Positions 1 to 7,133 of a DNA stretch of 14,072 bases are shown piece after piece. Position numbers and translations under genes: made by a program. The notes under the pieces were generated by a model. The model searched no databases. It was not told the origin of the DNA and saw nothing but the letters and a program-made list of their open reading frames with translations. The number at the start of each line of letters is the position of its first letter. The first letter of the stretch is position 1. The DNA is from Syntrophorhabdus sp. (lineage in GTDB: Bacteria; Desulfobacterota; BSN033; UBA1163): positions 1 through 14,072 of the forward strand of contig DYHU01000072.1 of the NCBI GenBank assembly GCA_020724025.1, given 5' to 3'.

Positions 1-2
1 AG

Positions 3-500
3 ATGGAGCATCACTTCGTCATATGGCCCCTTGGAATAGCCATCATGCTTGTAGGTGCCTTTATTCGCCTTTGGGCGACCAAGCATATCGGAAGAAGAAT
101 ACCGTGGATGAAGAAAAAGGGTAAACATCTTGTCAAAACCGGGCCCTATGCAATGGTAAGAAACCCCCTATATATCGGGAATATTATCATCGCCACGGGT
201 CTCTCCTTCCTTTCGGAATTGATGTGGTTGACTCCATTTGTCATTTTATACCTCTACATTCTCTACCATCTGGTTGCTCTTCACGAAGAGGAAAAGCTCT
301 CAGAACGGTGGGGAGAGGATTTCCAAAGATATTTGAAGGAAGTTCCGAGATGGATTCCTAAGCTCAATAACTGGCCTGCTACAAAGGAAGGCGGATTCAG
401 ATGGATGAACGCATTACGATCCGAGATCCCCTCTCTCTATGTCACCCTTCTGGGAATTTTTGTCTTTGCTCTGAAATGGTATTTGAGCCATATGGATTAA
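3..500 (+). CDS. Isoprenylcysteine/phospholipid methyltransferase-family membrane protein, probably 5'-partial
   Basis: An integral membrane SAM-dependent methyltransferase of the ICMT/PEMT superfamily. The diagnostic motif GPYAMVRNPLYIG is at residues 47-59, and the second conserved element, HEEEKL followed by a WGE..F.RY stretch, is at about 94-110. Together these form the cofactor site in this family. Hydrophobic segments lie at about 5-23, 58-75, 77-93 and 143-160. Family members normally carry one or two more membrane segments before the first one seen here. The ATG is only two bases from the window edge, so the true start is probably outside. The substrate cannot be told from sequence: bacterial members methylate lipids, small molecules or unknown acceptors. 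The gene is convergent with the TSUP gene, only 9 bp away. The family is secure; the start and substrate are not. Confidence 0.8.
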   Translation: MEHHFVIWPLGIAIMLVGAFIRLWATKHIGRRIPWMKKKGKHLVKTGPYAMVRNPLYIGNIIIATGLSFLSELMWLTPFVILYLYILYHLVALHEEEKLSERWGEDFQRYLKEVPRWIPKLNNWPATKEGGFRWMNALRSEIPSLYVTLLGIFVFALKWYLSHMD

Positions 501-509
501 ATGATACTC

Positions 510-1297
510 TTATACCCACCCCATTCCTAAGGCAATAGCCAGAAGGAGTAGCATCCCGCCCACAATCTGTTTGATCATGGACATCGCCATCTTTTCAACC
601 AACCGGGCCCCGAAGAAAGATCCTAAAAAGGCAGCGATGGTTGCAATGGTGACCAGTTCAACTCCTCCACGGGAGAAAAGTTCACTAAGATCTTTTGAAA
701 AAAAAGAGACTCCGTAGGCGATAAGTCGAGAAAGGTCAACCAGAACAGCGCAGACGACACCCGTTCCGATGAAGGCTTCTTTGTTCAGCCCCGTTTTTAT
801 CAAGAACGCTGATCGGAGAGCTCCCTGATGCCCGGACAGACCGCCGAAGAATCCTGAAAGGGCTCCTCCTAATGGTAGGTATTTTCGATCAAAGGCCATC
901 TTTTCAAAATAGGGGATAAGTTCAAATAGGGAGAAGAAAAAGATGAGAATGGCAATCACCATCTTAATGGGAGTCATCTTAAATACTTTAGGGCCGAGGG
1001 TGTATTCGCTTATAGGGGTGAGGTCTGAAAGAAAAGTGAGAAGATAGGCCCCGATGAACGCGAAGAGGATTCCGGGAACGGCGAAGGACAGTGCCACGCC
1101 CATGTCCGCCTTCTTCCCGACCAGGCCAACCTTGAATAAATTATTGGCAAGGTGGACGATGGCCGTAGAGGCAATGGCTATTTCGAGAGGGAAAAAGAGA
1201 GCAAAAACGGGCATGAGCAATGTTCCGAGCCCGAACCCCGAAAAGAGGTTAGGGCCGAAACGACAAGCGCAGCCAGGGAAACAGCAATATATTCCAT
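510..1297 (-). pseudogene. TSUP (TauE/SafE, DUF81) membrane permease with a one-base frameshift near its start
   Basis: A sulfite exporter TauE/SafE-family inner-membrane transporter, a family linked to organosulfonates, sulfite and other sulfur anions. The long frame (codons from 1247 down to 510) contains the family signature FSGFGLGTLLMPVFAL, several hydrophobic helices and the second-half repeat GGALSGFFGGLSGHQGALR. It is open upstream to 1370, but residues before FSGFGLG are cysteine-rich and unlike a membrane segment. The proper N-terminus is in another frame: ATG at 1297, preceded by GGAGG about 10 nt upstream, encodes MEYIAVSLAALVVSALT down to 1247, a typical first TSUP helix. Restoring one C near 1247 joins the two parts into a protein of about 262 residues, the normal family length. 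The defect may be a real mutation or a base-calling error. The family is certain; whether the gene works is open. Confidence 0.8.
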
Positions 1298-1407
1298 ATT
1301 TTTTCACCCTCCTCATGTCATCATTCATGCCTATTTTTAACTGGGCATGAAATAAACCCAATCTTTTCAATGGGGGTATCCCATTTCTTAAAAATCACAA
1401 TTCATCC

Positions 1408-2070
1408 TTATTTCTTTAAAATTTCTTTAAAGATTCTCCCAGTCCCAAGTAATATCGAATGCTCCTTCTCTATTTCAATTCCTAATTGTCTGAACAATGC
1501 TCTGATGTCAGAATTCACAAACTATGGGTAGTACTTGCTCTCATATGACCTGATAATGTGATAAATTAAAAATCTGCTAATTTTGTTCACCGGCAAGGCA
1601 TAGTCAACCACCACTATCATTCCTTCTCTTTTCGTAACCCTGACCATTTCCTCCAATACCTTTTCTCTAATGTTGAAAGGCATATCATGTAAAGCAAAGG
1701 AAATACAGGAAACATCGAAATGTTTATTTCCAAATGGCAGATGGGTAGCATCCGCAACTTGAAATGTTGAATTCTCGTATTTATTTTTCCGGTTGGCGAC
1801 TTTCAGCATGTCCTCCGACAGGTCAATACCATCAACGACATGGCCACTTTTCGCAAATGCAAATGCCTGTTTCCCCGTCCCAGTTGCAACATCCAATATT
1901 TTTGAACCATTCCTTGCATTCGTAAAGTCGACAACTTCATTCCTTACTCCTGAAATGAATACATCCACAATATCATAGATGGGGGCCCACCATTTAAACC
2001 ATTTTTTTATGTAGGAGTAATATTCTTCATTCATTGTTTTACTCCAAACGATTGTAATTGGATTCATCAT
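1408..2070 (-). pseudogene. Class I SAM-dependent methyltransferase (UbiE-like) interrupted by an in-frame TAG
   Basis: A soluble Rossmann-fold methyltransferase. Motif I, ILDVATGTGK, is at residues 58-67; the acidic post-I strand, GIDLS, at 81-85; and the motif II region, LPFGNKHFDV, at 111-120. The first open frame ends at a TAG at 1522-1524 after 182 residues. The same frame continues with sensible sequence (FVNSDIRALFRQLGIEIEKE and on) to a TAA at 1408-1410. That gives about 220 residues, the usual length, including the C-terminal helix and strand. The TAG therefore looks like a nonsense mutation. The gene overlaps the padR-like gene by 4 nt at ATG 2070. A second ATG at 2034, with GGAG 7 nt upstream, is an equally good start. 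The partner regulator suggests controlled expression, but the substrate is unknown; members modify quinones, small metabolites or toxic compounds. Confidence 0.8.
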
Positions 2071-2378
2071 TCCCCATTACTCTCTAACAACTCCCCGAAG
2101 AGTTCACGCACTTTTCCCTTTGCCTTTTTTAAGGCCTCTTTTCCTTTTGGCGTGATTTTATAAACACGGCGGTAGTGACCGGATGCTTCTTGAGTTTCGG
2201 ATCGAAGATAACGCCTCTTTTCCATCCCATGCAGGATGGGGTAGATCGTGCCTGGGGAAAGCTTATAGCCATGCCGGCCTAACTCCTCGATGATCTCGAG
2301 GCCGAAGATAGGTCCCTCCGCAGCGTGGTAGAGGATATGAAGTCTTATGAGTCCCGAATAGAGGTCTTTGTCTTCCAT
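2067..2378 (-). CDS. PadR-family transcriptional regulator
   Basis: A small winged-helix DNA-binding protein of 103 residues, the usual size of the short PadR class. The region at about 8-85 has the family pattern: an N-terminal helix (LIRLHILYHAAEGPIFG), the recognition helix region (LSPGTIYPILHGMEKRRYL), then the basic wing (SGHYRRVYKITPKGKEAL) and a C-terminal dimerisation helix. PadR proteins are mostly repressors released by small hydrophobic ligands, and most repress their own operon. The gene is upstream of the methyltransferase and shares a 4-nt overlap, so the two are co-transcribed. No strong Shine-Dalgarno precedes the ATG. The leader from the predicted promoter is only about 25 nt. 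Family assignment is firm; the ligand is unknown. Confidence 0.92.
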   Translation of the reverse strand: MEDKDLYSGLIRLHILYHAAEGPIFGLEIIEELGRHGYKLSPGTIYPILHGMEKRRYLRSETQEASGHYRRVYKITPKGKEALKKAKGKVRELFGELLESNGE

Positions 2379-2384
2379 AATTAT

Positions 2385-2414
2385 TATCGATATTCGTTAT
2401 CGTGATTCGATATT
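2385..2414. promoter_or_regulatory. Probable PadR operator (repeated TCGATATT)
   Basis: Two copies of TCGATATT lie at 2387-2394 and 2407-2414, 20 bp apart, which is two helical turns on one DNA face. The first copy is part of the palindrome TATCGATA (2385-2392). The second forms an inverted pair with TATCG at 2398-2402 (TATCG-N5-CGATA). The block spans the -10 element and the presumed start site, where a repressor would block transcription. It lacks the classic PadR ATGT-N8-ACAT pattern, so the link to this protein rests on position. Confidence 0.5.
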
Positions 2415-2438
2415 AATACAGATATTCCCGATTGTCAA
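2410..2438 (-). promoter_or_regulatory. Sigma-70-type promoter of the padR-methyltransferase operon
   Basis: On the minus strand, a perfect TTGACA (2433-2438) is followed after 17 bp by TAATAT (2410-2415). Transcription would start near 2403, about 25 nt before the padR-like ATG at 2378. The -10 element overlaps a copy of the repeat proposed as the operator. Confidence 0.6.
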
Positions 2439-2466
2439 GTGTTTTTATGAATCCACAACCCGTAAT

Positions 2467-2542
2467 TGTCACCCTAAACTTGTTTCAGGGTCTATAGATT
2501 TCGAATGAGAAGAGATGCTGAACCAAGTTCAGAAGCATGACA
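2467..2542. repeat. Imperfect inverted repeat with TGTCA/TGACA ends
   Basis: A 76-bp element bounded by TGTCA (2467-2471) and TGACA (2538-2542). The left arm contains CTAAACTTGTTTCAG and the right arm CTGAACCAAGTTCAG, which pair with a few mismatches. It resembles dispersed non-coding palindromes common in deltaproteobacterial and related genomes. No open frame or transposase is present. A second TTGTCACCC at 2607-2615 may be a decayed arm of another copy. Confidence 0.5.
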
Positions 2543-2682
2543 CTGAAATCAAAGGGATCCAATTTTTGATTACGTATTATGGTAAATGGTCTGAAAGTGC
2601 CTGTTTTTGTCACCCCGAGGGAAATACTCGATTACATATTGGAGAAGAACTATTAAGAATGAATATGGGAAATGGAAAAGGG
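2543..2682. other. Non-coding stretch downstream of the inverted repeat
   Basis: No credible gene is seen between the inverted repeat and the terminator hairpin. Apart from the TTGTCACCC echo at 2607-2615, the stretch is AT-rich and shows no conserved element I can name. Confidence 0.4.
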
Positions 2683-2716
2683 AGAGGGGGATAATGAAGG
2701 GTCTTTATCCCCCTCT
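2683..2716 (-). terminator. Terminator hairpin at the end of the cytochrome gene
   Basis: A perfect 12-bp stem (AGAGGGGGATAA at 2683-2694 with TTATCCCCCTCT at 2705-2716) encloses a 10-nt loop. Read on the minus strand, it begins about 25 bp after the cytochrome stop codon and is followed by CCCTTTTCC. This fits an intrinsic terminator for the minus-strand unit, although the T-tract is weak. Confidence 0.6.
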
Positions 2717-2741
2717 TTAGATCGTTGAACGACTATTAAGG

Positions 2742-3380
2742 TTATTTCTTCCCCTTTTTAAAGAGGATCTGATACTTCTCGTCCATGGCTGTCCCCGATT
2801 CTTTGGTGTGGCAGTAGAGGCTGCAGGAGTTGGGCATCTTGGGTCGCCCGGTCTTATCATCAACTCCGTACTGGAGCGTTTTTGATGGAGGGATGGCCTC
2901 AAAGGTATGGTTAGGTACAGATCCTGATGCGATCGTATAGGGCAGATGGCATGATGCACATGAAGCGACTTCATAGCGATGTCCCGAGTGCTTCTTTGGA
3001 TCTTCCACAATCCCTTCATGACATTTGGAACAGATCACACGCTCATCTGCTCTTAACTGACCTGCCCGCGGGCCAAGAGTCCCCTCATGGGGATTGTGGC
3101 AAGTCACACAGCTCAGACCCGGCACACCGTTATGCCGACTCTTAATCCATTCGAGATATTGTTGACGGTGGCGGTTGGCGTTCTTCTGGTCCGGCCAGAA
3201 GGAACCAGGTGCTGTATAAGGTTCGGGGTCAAGATCCTTCATCAAGGTTTGAGGTTTATTGATCTCATAGAAGACAGGGTAATTGAATTTCTTCAGATCG
3301 CCCTTCATCCGGGCACAAATGTGACAGCGTCCACAGTTTTCGGTGTTCTTGTTAAGATTTCTTAATGTACCCTCCTCCAT
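2742..3380 (-). CDS. Multihaem c-type cytochrome, apparently missing its N-terminus
   Basis: The 212-residue frame has four CXXCH haem-attachment motifs: CGRCH (16-20), CVTCH (91-95), CSKCH (117-121) and CASCH (141-145). A fifth, CX3CH-type site is CSLYCH (186-191). Many other histidines could be axial ligands. The layout, with an H..YLEW..S.H run before a CVTCHNPH site, resembles the C-terminal half of periplasmic multihaem electron-transfer cytochromes. Such proteins need a Sec signal peptide for haem attachment, but this frame starts almost directly at the first haem site and has none. A TGA lies only a few codons upstream of the ATG, and the kinase gene ends 52 bp away, leaving no room for a leader. 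No clear Shine-Dalgarno precedes the ATG. It is most likely a 5'-deleted remnant. The cytochrome identity is strong. Confidence 0.75.
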   Translation of the reverse strand: MEEGTLRNLNKNTENCGRCHICARMKGDLKKFNYPVFYEINKPQTLMKDLDPEPYTAPGSFWPDQKNANRHRQQYLEWIKSRHNGVPGLSCVTCHNPHEGTLGPRAGQLRADERVICSKCHEGIVEDPKKHSGHRYEVASCASCHLPYTIASGSVPNHTFEAIPPSKTLQYGVDDKTGRPKMPNSCSLYCHTKESGTAMDEKYQILFKKGKK

Positions 3381-3432
3381 ATTGATTGATGCTACTCATC
3401 GAATAGTTTCTCGGGGGTTAAAAGATTTCATT

Positions 3433-4851
3433 TCACGTCAGAGGCAAATACACTTTGAACGTGGAACCCCGATCCAATTCACTCTCGACTTCAATTCTGC
3501 CGTGATGGGCATAAGCGATCCACTTAGCAATGCTCAAGCCTAATCCGACTCCACCGGTCTCCTTCGATCTGGACTTATCCACCCGGTAGAAGCGTTTGAA
3601 GATGTTCTCTTGCTCTTCTTTTGGAATTCCAAACCCTGTATCCTTTATTTTTACAAGTGCCGTTTCTCCATCTCTCTCCAGAGTAACCCGAACAAAACCT
3701 TTTTCGGTGTATCTAATGGCATTATCGATGAGGTTGGAAAACAGCTGCTGAAGGCGGCCCTTATCGCCCATCACCGTCAGTTCCTGGAAGGGTTCAACGA
3801 TGGAATCGATACCTTTCAGTTCGGCCAGAATCTTAAAAAGATTGCAGATATCTTTCACCAGGAGATCCAACCTCAGAGGAACTATCTTCAACTCTATCTG
3901 GGAAGAATCGGATTTGGAAAGAAAGATCAGATTGTCAATCATCTGATTGAGTCGATCTAATTGCTCAATGAAATGAGCCAATGCCTCCTGATATTCCGCA
4001 GCCCTTCTTTCTCTCGAAAGGAGCACCTCTGCCCCTCCTCGCATGGCACAGAGAGGGGTCTTCAATTCATGGGAAACATCCGCTGTAAATTCAGCCATTC
4101 TTTTGAAGGAGCCCTCTAACCTCTCGATCATTCCGTTAATGGTTTGGATGAGATCATCTATCTCGTCGCCTGTCCCCCTTGGGATGAGCCTTTCGTTGAG
4201 ATTTTCCGATGTAATGTTTTGTGCCTTCGATGCAATATATCCAATGGGCAAAAGAGACTTTCTCGCCAAAAACCATCCTCCCAATGAACCTAATATCAAA
4301 AGAATGGGCATTACCACCAATATATTACTTTTAAAATTTGAAAGGCTTTTCCTGACAAATTTAAGGTGGGTCCCCACCTGGAGAAAATATCCTTGATGCC
4401 CCTGAATGGGAAGAAAAGTAGTAATGACCCGATAGGGGCGCTTCCTTCCAGGGGGACGAACATTTTCTCTTATCTCCTTGCCATTTCGAATCTTGATCCT
4501 TAAGCGATCGTCTGGTATATATCCAATCTCTACGAATTTATTCGAGCTGTAAAATAGATCCCCATTTGCCATCAGTACTCTAAAATAGACAGGGTAAAGA
4601 GTCCTTACCTCCAAATGGTCTTCGAAATTCTTCAATACATTTTTATCATTAAGATTTCTAACTAAAATCTCGCCTAACTCTTTTATCTCATCCAGGATAA
4701 ATCGATCCACTTCTTTAATGAGCTGATGTCTTAAACGAAAATAGAGAAACCCACAGATGATGACGGCAGAGAGAAGGAACGTCAAAATATACCAGAGGGT
4801 CAATTTGACATCGGTTCTCCGGTGAAATTTACCCCCGATCTTCGAAGACAT
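3433..4851 (-). CDS. Membrane sensor histidine kinase (CusS/QseC-like)
   Basis: The sensor of a two-component system. Numbering is from ATG 4851, chosen because AAAGGAG lies 7 nt upstream; the frame itself is open to 4902. Order: TM1 (about 17-39), a periplasmic sensing region (about 40-175), TM2 (176-196), HAMP linker (about 196-248), then the dimerisation and phosphoacceptor helix with FTADVSHELKTP, where His261 is the predicted phosphorylated residue. The ATPase domain has the N-box NLIDNAIRY (374-382), G1 DTGFGIP (404-410), an F-box around IFKRFYR and G2 GVGLGLS (434-440). All catalytic boxes are intact. The start overlaps the regulator gene by 23 bp, so the two are translationally coupled. 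The architecture is common in metal- and stress-sensing kinases; the signal is not determined. Confidence 0.92.
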   Translation of the reverse strand: MSSKIGGKFHRRTDVKLTLWYILTFLLSAVIICGFLYFRLRHQLIKEVDRFILDEIKELGEILVRNLNDKNVLKNFEDHLEVRTLYPVYFRVLMANGDLFYSSNKFVEIGYIPDDRLRIKIRNGKEIRENVRPPGRKRPYRVITTFLPIQGHQGYFLQVGTHLKFVRKSLSNFKSNILVVMPILLILGSLGGWFLARKSLLPIGYIASKAQNITSENLNERLIPRGTGDEIDDLIQTINGMIERLEGSFKRMAEFTADVSHELKTPLCAMRGGAEVLLSRERRAAEYQEALAHFIEQLDRLNQMIDNLIFLSKSDSSQIELKIVPLRLDLLVKDICNLFKILAELKGIDSIVEPFQELTVMGDKGRLQQLFSNLIDNAIRYTEKGFVRVTLERDGETALVKIKDTGFGIPKEEQENIFKRFYRVDKSRSKETGGVGLGLSIAKWIAYAHHGRIEVESELDRGSTFKVYLPLT

Positions 4852-5506
4852 ACCCGACTCCTTTAATGGTATGAAGCAACTTCGGCTGAAAATTCTTATC
4901 AATTTTATTCCTCAAATTAGAGACATGAACATCGATGACATTGGTTGAGGTATCGAAATGATAATCAAATATCTTCTCAGAAATCATGGTCCGAGTGATA
5001 ATTTGGCCGGAATGTCTCATGAAAAATTCGAGGAGGGCATATTCTTTGGGCGTAAGCTCAATCTTTGTTTTATCTCTGAAAACCCGATGCCCTTCCACCT
5101 CTAAGATAAGATTGGCCACTTGTACCCGAGAAGGCGAACTCGTTGCTTTGCTTCTTCTTAATATAGCTTGAATCCTTGCAAGCAGTTCATTGAAAGAGAA
5201 GGGTTTGACCAGGTAATCATCTGCACCTAAATTTAAACCCTGGACAATATCGCTCTCCGTATCCTTTGCTGTTAAAAATATGACAGGGACCTGGTTTCCC
5301 TTTCCCCTTATCTCCTTTAAAACCTCTCTCCCATCCATTTTTGGAAGTAAGATGTCGAGGATAATCAGGTCGTATTTTCTATGAAGAGCTGAACGTAACC
5401 CTTCCTCCCCATCGAAAGCCACGTCAACGGAAAAGGAGTTTTCCATCAAGCCCTTTTTCACAAAGCGAACGATGCCTTTATCATCTTCAATAAGGAGAAT
5501 CTTCAT
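4829..5506 (-). CDS. OmpR/PhoB-family response regulator
   Basis: The cognate regulator of the adjacent kinase. Numbering is from ATG 5506 (MKILLIEDD), the usual start of this family; an in-frame TTG at 5524 is less likely. The receiver domain (1-118) has acidic residues Glu7, Asp8 and Asp9, phosphoacceptor Asp51 (in DLIILDILLP), Thr79 and the conserved Lys101 (VKPFSF). The C-terminal winged helix (about 130-225) has the pattern ELTPKEYALLEFF, the recognition helix around TNVIDVHVSNLRNKID and the final wing HTIKGVGYVFED. Phosphorylation by the kinase should alter DNA binding. The gene starts 30 bp after the malic enzyme stop, in the same direction, so the promoter may lie upstream of or inside that gene. 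The targets are unknown; the neighbouring cytochrome is one possibility. Confidence 0.93.
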   Translation of the reverse strand: MKILLIEDDKGIVRFVKKGLMENSFSVDVAFDGEEGLRSALHRKYDLIILDILLPKMDGREVLKEIRGKGNQVPVIFLTAKDTESDIVQGLNLGADDYLVKPFSFNELLARIQAILRRSKATSSPSRVQVANLILEVEGHRVFRDKTKIELTPKEYALLEFFMRHSGQIITRTMISEKIFDYHFDTSTNVIDVHVSNLRNKIDKNFQPKLLHTIKGVGYVFEDRG

Positions 5507-5536
5507 AAGTCGCCATTCTATCAAATCCTGTTTGTA

Positions 5537-6973
5537 TCAGACCTGATAAAACGAAAAATACCTTTGTTCTTGTTTTGCCACACCTGTTTGAATGGCTGTT
5601 TCCCTTACGGCGCTGGATACCCGCTCCGATACCTTCCGGTTTAAAACACCCGGGATAATGTAATCCTCTCTCAATTCTTCCTCGGCAACCATGGAAGCGA
5701 TGGCATGAGATGCGGCAAAGAGCATCTCCTGATTGATCTCTCTGGCATTGCAGTCAAGGACTCCCCTGAAAAGCCCCGGAAAACAGAGGACATTATTGAT
5801 CTGATTGGGATAATCGGATCTTCCTGTCGCAATCACCCGCGCATAGCGTGATGCCTCTTCGGGCATAATCTCGGGAATAGGATTGGCCATAGCGAAGAGG
5901 ATGGGATCTTTTGCCATTTTCCGGATATCCCGGACCTGGATCACTCCGGGTTGCGAAAGCCCGATAAAAATATCCGCCCCTTTTAAAGCCTTTGATATGG
6001 GTCCTTTAAGCTTTTCGGGATTCGTCCTCTTGGCAATCTCCTCTTTTATAAAATTCATATTCTCTTTTCTTCCCTCATAGAGAATCCCGCTCCGGTCACA
6101 ACCGATGATCTGTTTGACACCGTAGGAGAGGAGAAGTTGAATGGAAGCAATCCCGGCTGCTCCCAGACCGTTCACCACGACTCGAATGTCTTCAAACCGT
6201 TTACCAACCAGTTTTAATGCATTGATCAATCCTGCCAGGACCACCACGGCTGTGCCATGTTGATCATCGTGGAAGACCGGTATATCCAATTCCCTTTTCA
6301 ACCTTTCTTCAACTTCAAAGCAACGGGGCGCCGAAATATCTTCCAGGTTGATTCCACCGAATCCCGGTGCAATCCATTTCACCACTGAGATGATCTCATC
6401 CGGGTTTTTGGTATTCAGACAGATGGGAAAAGCATCGACGCCGCCAAACTCCTTAAAAAGCATCGCCTTTCCTTCCATGACCGGCATTGCTGCCTCTGGT
6501 CCGATATCTCCAAGGCCAAGCACCGCAGTTCCATCGGTGACAATGGCCACGGTATTCTTCTTGATGGTGAGGTCATAGACTCGTTTGGGATCTTTATGGA
6601 TCTCCATACAAATTCTGGAAACGCCGGGCGTGTAGGCCATCGAGAGGTCATCACGCGTATTTAAGGGAATTTTATTCTTAACCTCTATCTTCCCGCCCCG
6701 GTGAATCATGAAAGTTCGATCCTCCACATTAAAAACGCGAACCCCCTTTAATTTTTTAACCTCATCGACCGCTTTCTGCCCCATTTCAACATTGGCCACA
6801 CTGACAACGATATCTCGAATAATGGTCTCCTTCCCAAATCCGACGATATCGATGGCGCCGATATCCCCGCCTGCCTTTCCAATAACAGAAGTCACCTTGC
6901 CAAGCATGCCTGGCTGATTCAAAAGTTCAATTCGAATGACAATACTGTACCCCGGACTTGGCGTCTTAAACAT
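5537..6973 (-). CDS. NAD(P)-dependent malic enzyme with N-terminal ACT domain
   Basis: A cytoplasmic enzyme for oxidative decarboxylation of malate to pyruvate, linking the TCA cycle to pyruvate metabolism. An ACT regulatory domain (about 10-85, IRIELLNQPGMLGKVTSVIG) precedes the catalytic part, which suggests control by an amino acid or similar ligand. The malic N-domain has MAYTPGVSR with catalytic Tyr114, TDGTAVLGLGDIG (147-158) and Lys169 in MEGKAM. Predicted metal ligands are Glu211 and Asp212 (NLEDISAP) and Asp236/Asp237 (FHDDQHGTA). The Rossmann motif GLGAAG is at 269-274. The protein is 478 residues, as expected for the short bacterial type plus ACT. Cofactor preference cannot be read with confidence. 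The ATG has GAGGGAGGT about 11 nt upstream. The gene is divergent from lnt and could share a transcript with the regulator-kinase pair downstream. Confidence 0.93.
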   Translation of the reverse strand: MFKTPSPGYSIVIRIELLNQPGMLGKVTSVIGKAGGDIGAIDIVGFGKETIIRDIVVSVANVEMGQKAVDEVKKLKGVRVFNVEDRTFMIHRGGKIEVKNKIPLNTRDDLSMAYTPGVSRICMEIHKDPKRVYDLTIKKNTVAIVTDGTAVLGLGDIGPEAAMPVMEGKAMLFKEFGGVDAFPICLNTKNPDEIISVVKWIAPGFGGINLEDISAPRCFEVEERLKRELDIPVFHDDQHGTAVVVLAGLINALKLVGKRFEDIRVVVNGLGAAGIASIQLLLSYGVKQIIGCDRSGILYEGRKENMNFIKEEIAKRTNPEKLKGPISKALKGADIFIGLSQPGVIQVRDIRKMAKDPILFAMANPIPEIMPEEASRYARVIATGRSDYPNQINNVLCFPGLFRGVLDCNAREINQEMLFAASHAIASMVAEEELREDYIIPGVLNRKVSERVSSAVRETAIQTGVAKQEQRYFSFYQV

Positions 6974-7133
6974 ACCTTGCTTTTACCTCCCTCAGGATAG
7001 TCTTTTTAGCGTATTGACCCATACTGAACCGTCCCCGATGATGAAAACCTTTACAACATTCAATTCTAACAAATCTCCGCCGAAATTCAAAACTTCCTTG
7101 AAAAATATCCTCATATTTCTTAAGATGGGAGGC

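Noticed and set aside
1298..1370. N-terminal extension of the TSUP frame to 1370
   Set aside because: It does not look like a membrane segment, while the alternative frame from 1297 gives the expected first helix.
1522..1524. Pyrrolysine insertion at the TAG
   Set aside because: The protein is not a methylamine methyltransferase, and TAG ends other genes here. A nonsense mutation is simpler.
2717..3019. Minus-strand frame of 100 residues over the cytochrome gene
   Set aside because: It is an out-of-frame shadow of the haem-binding sequence, with no motif of its own.
6936..7133. N-terminal extension of the lnt frame to 6936
   Set aside because: It overlaps the start of the divergent malic enzyme gene and its ribosome binding site, and the family protein starts near 7134.
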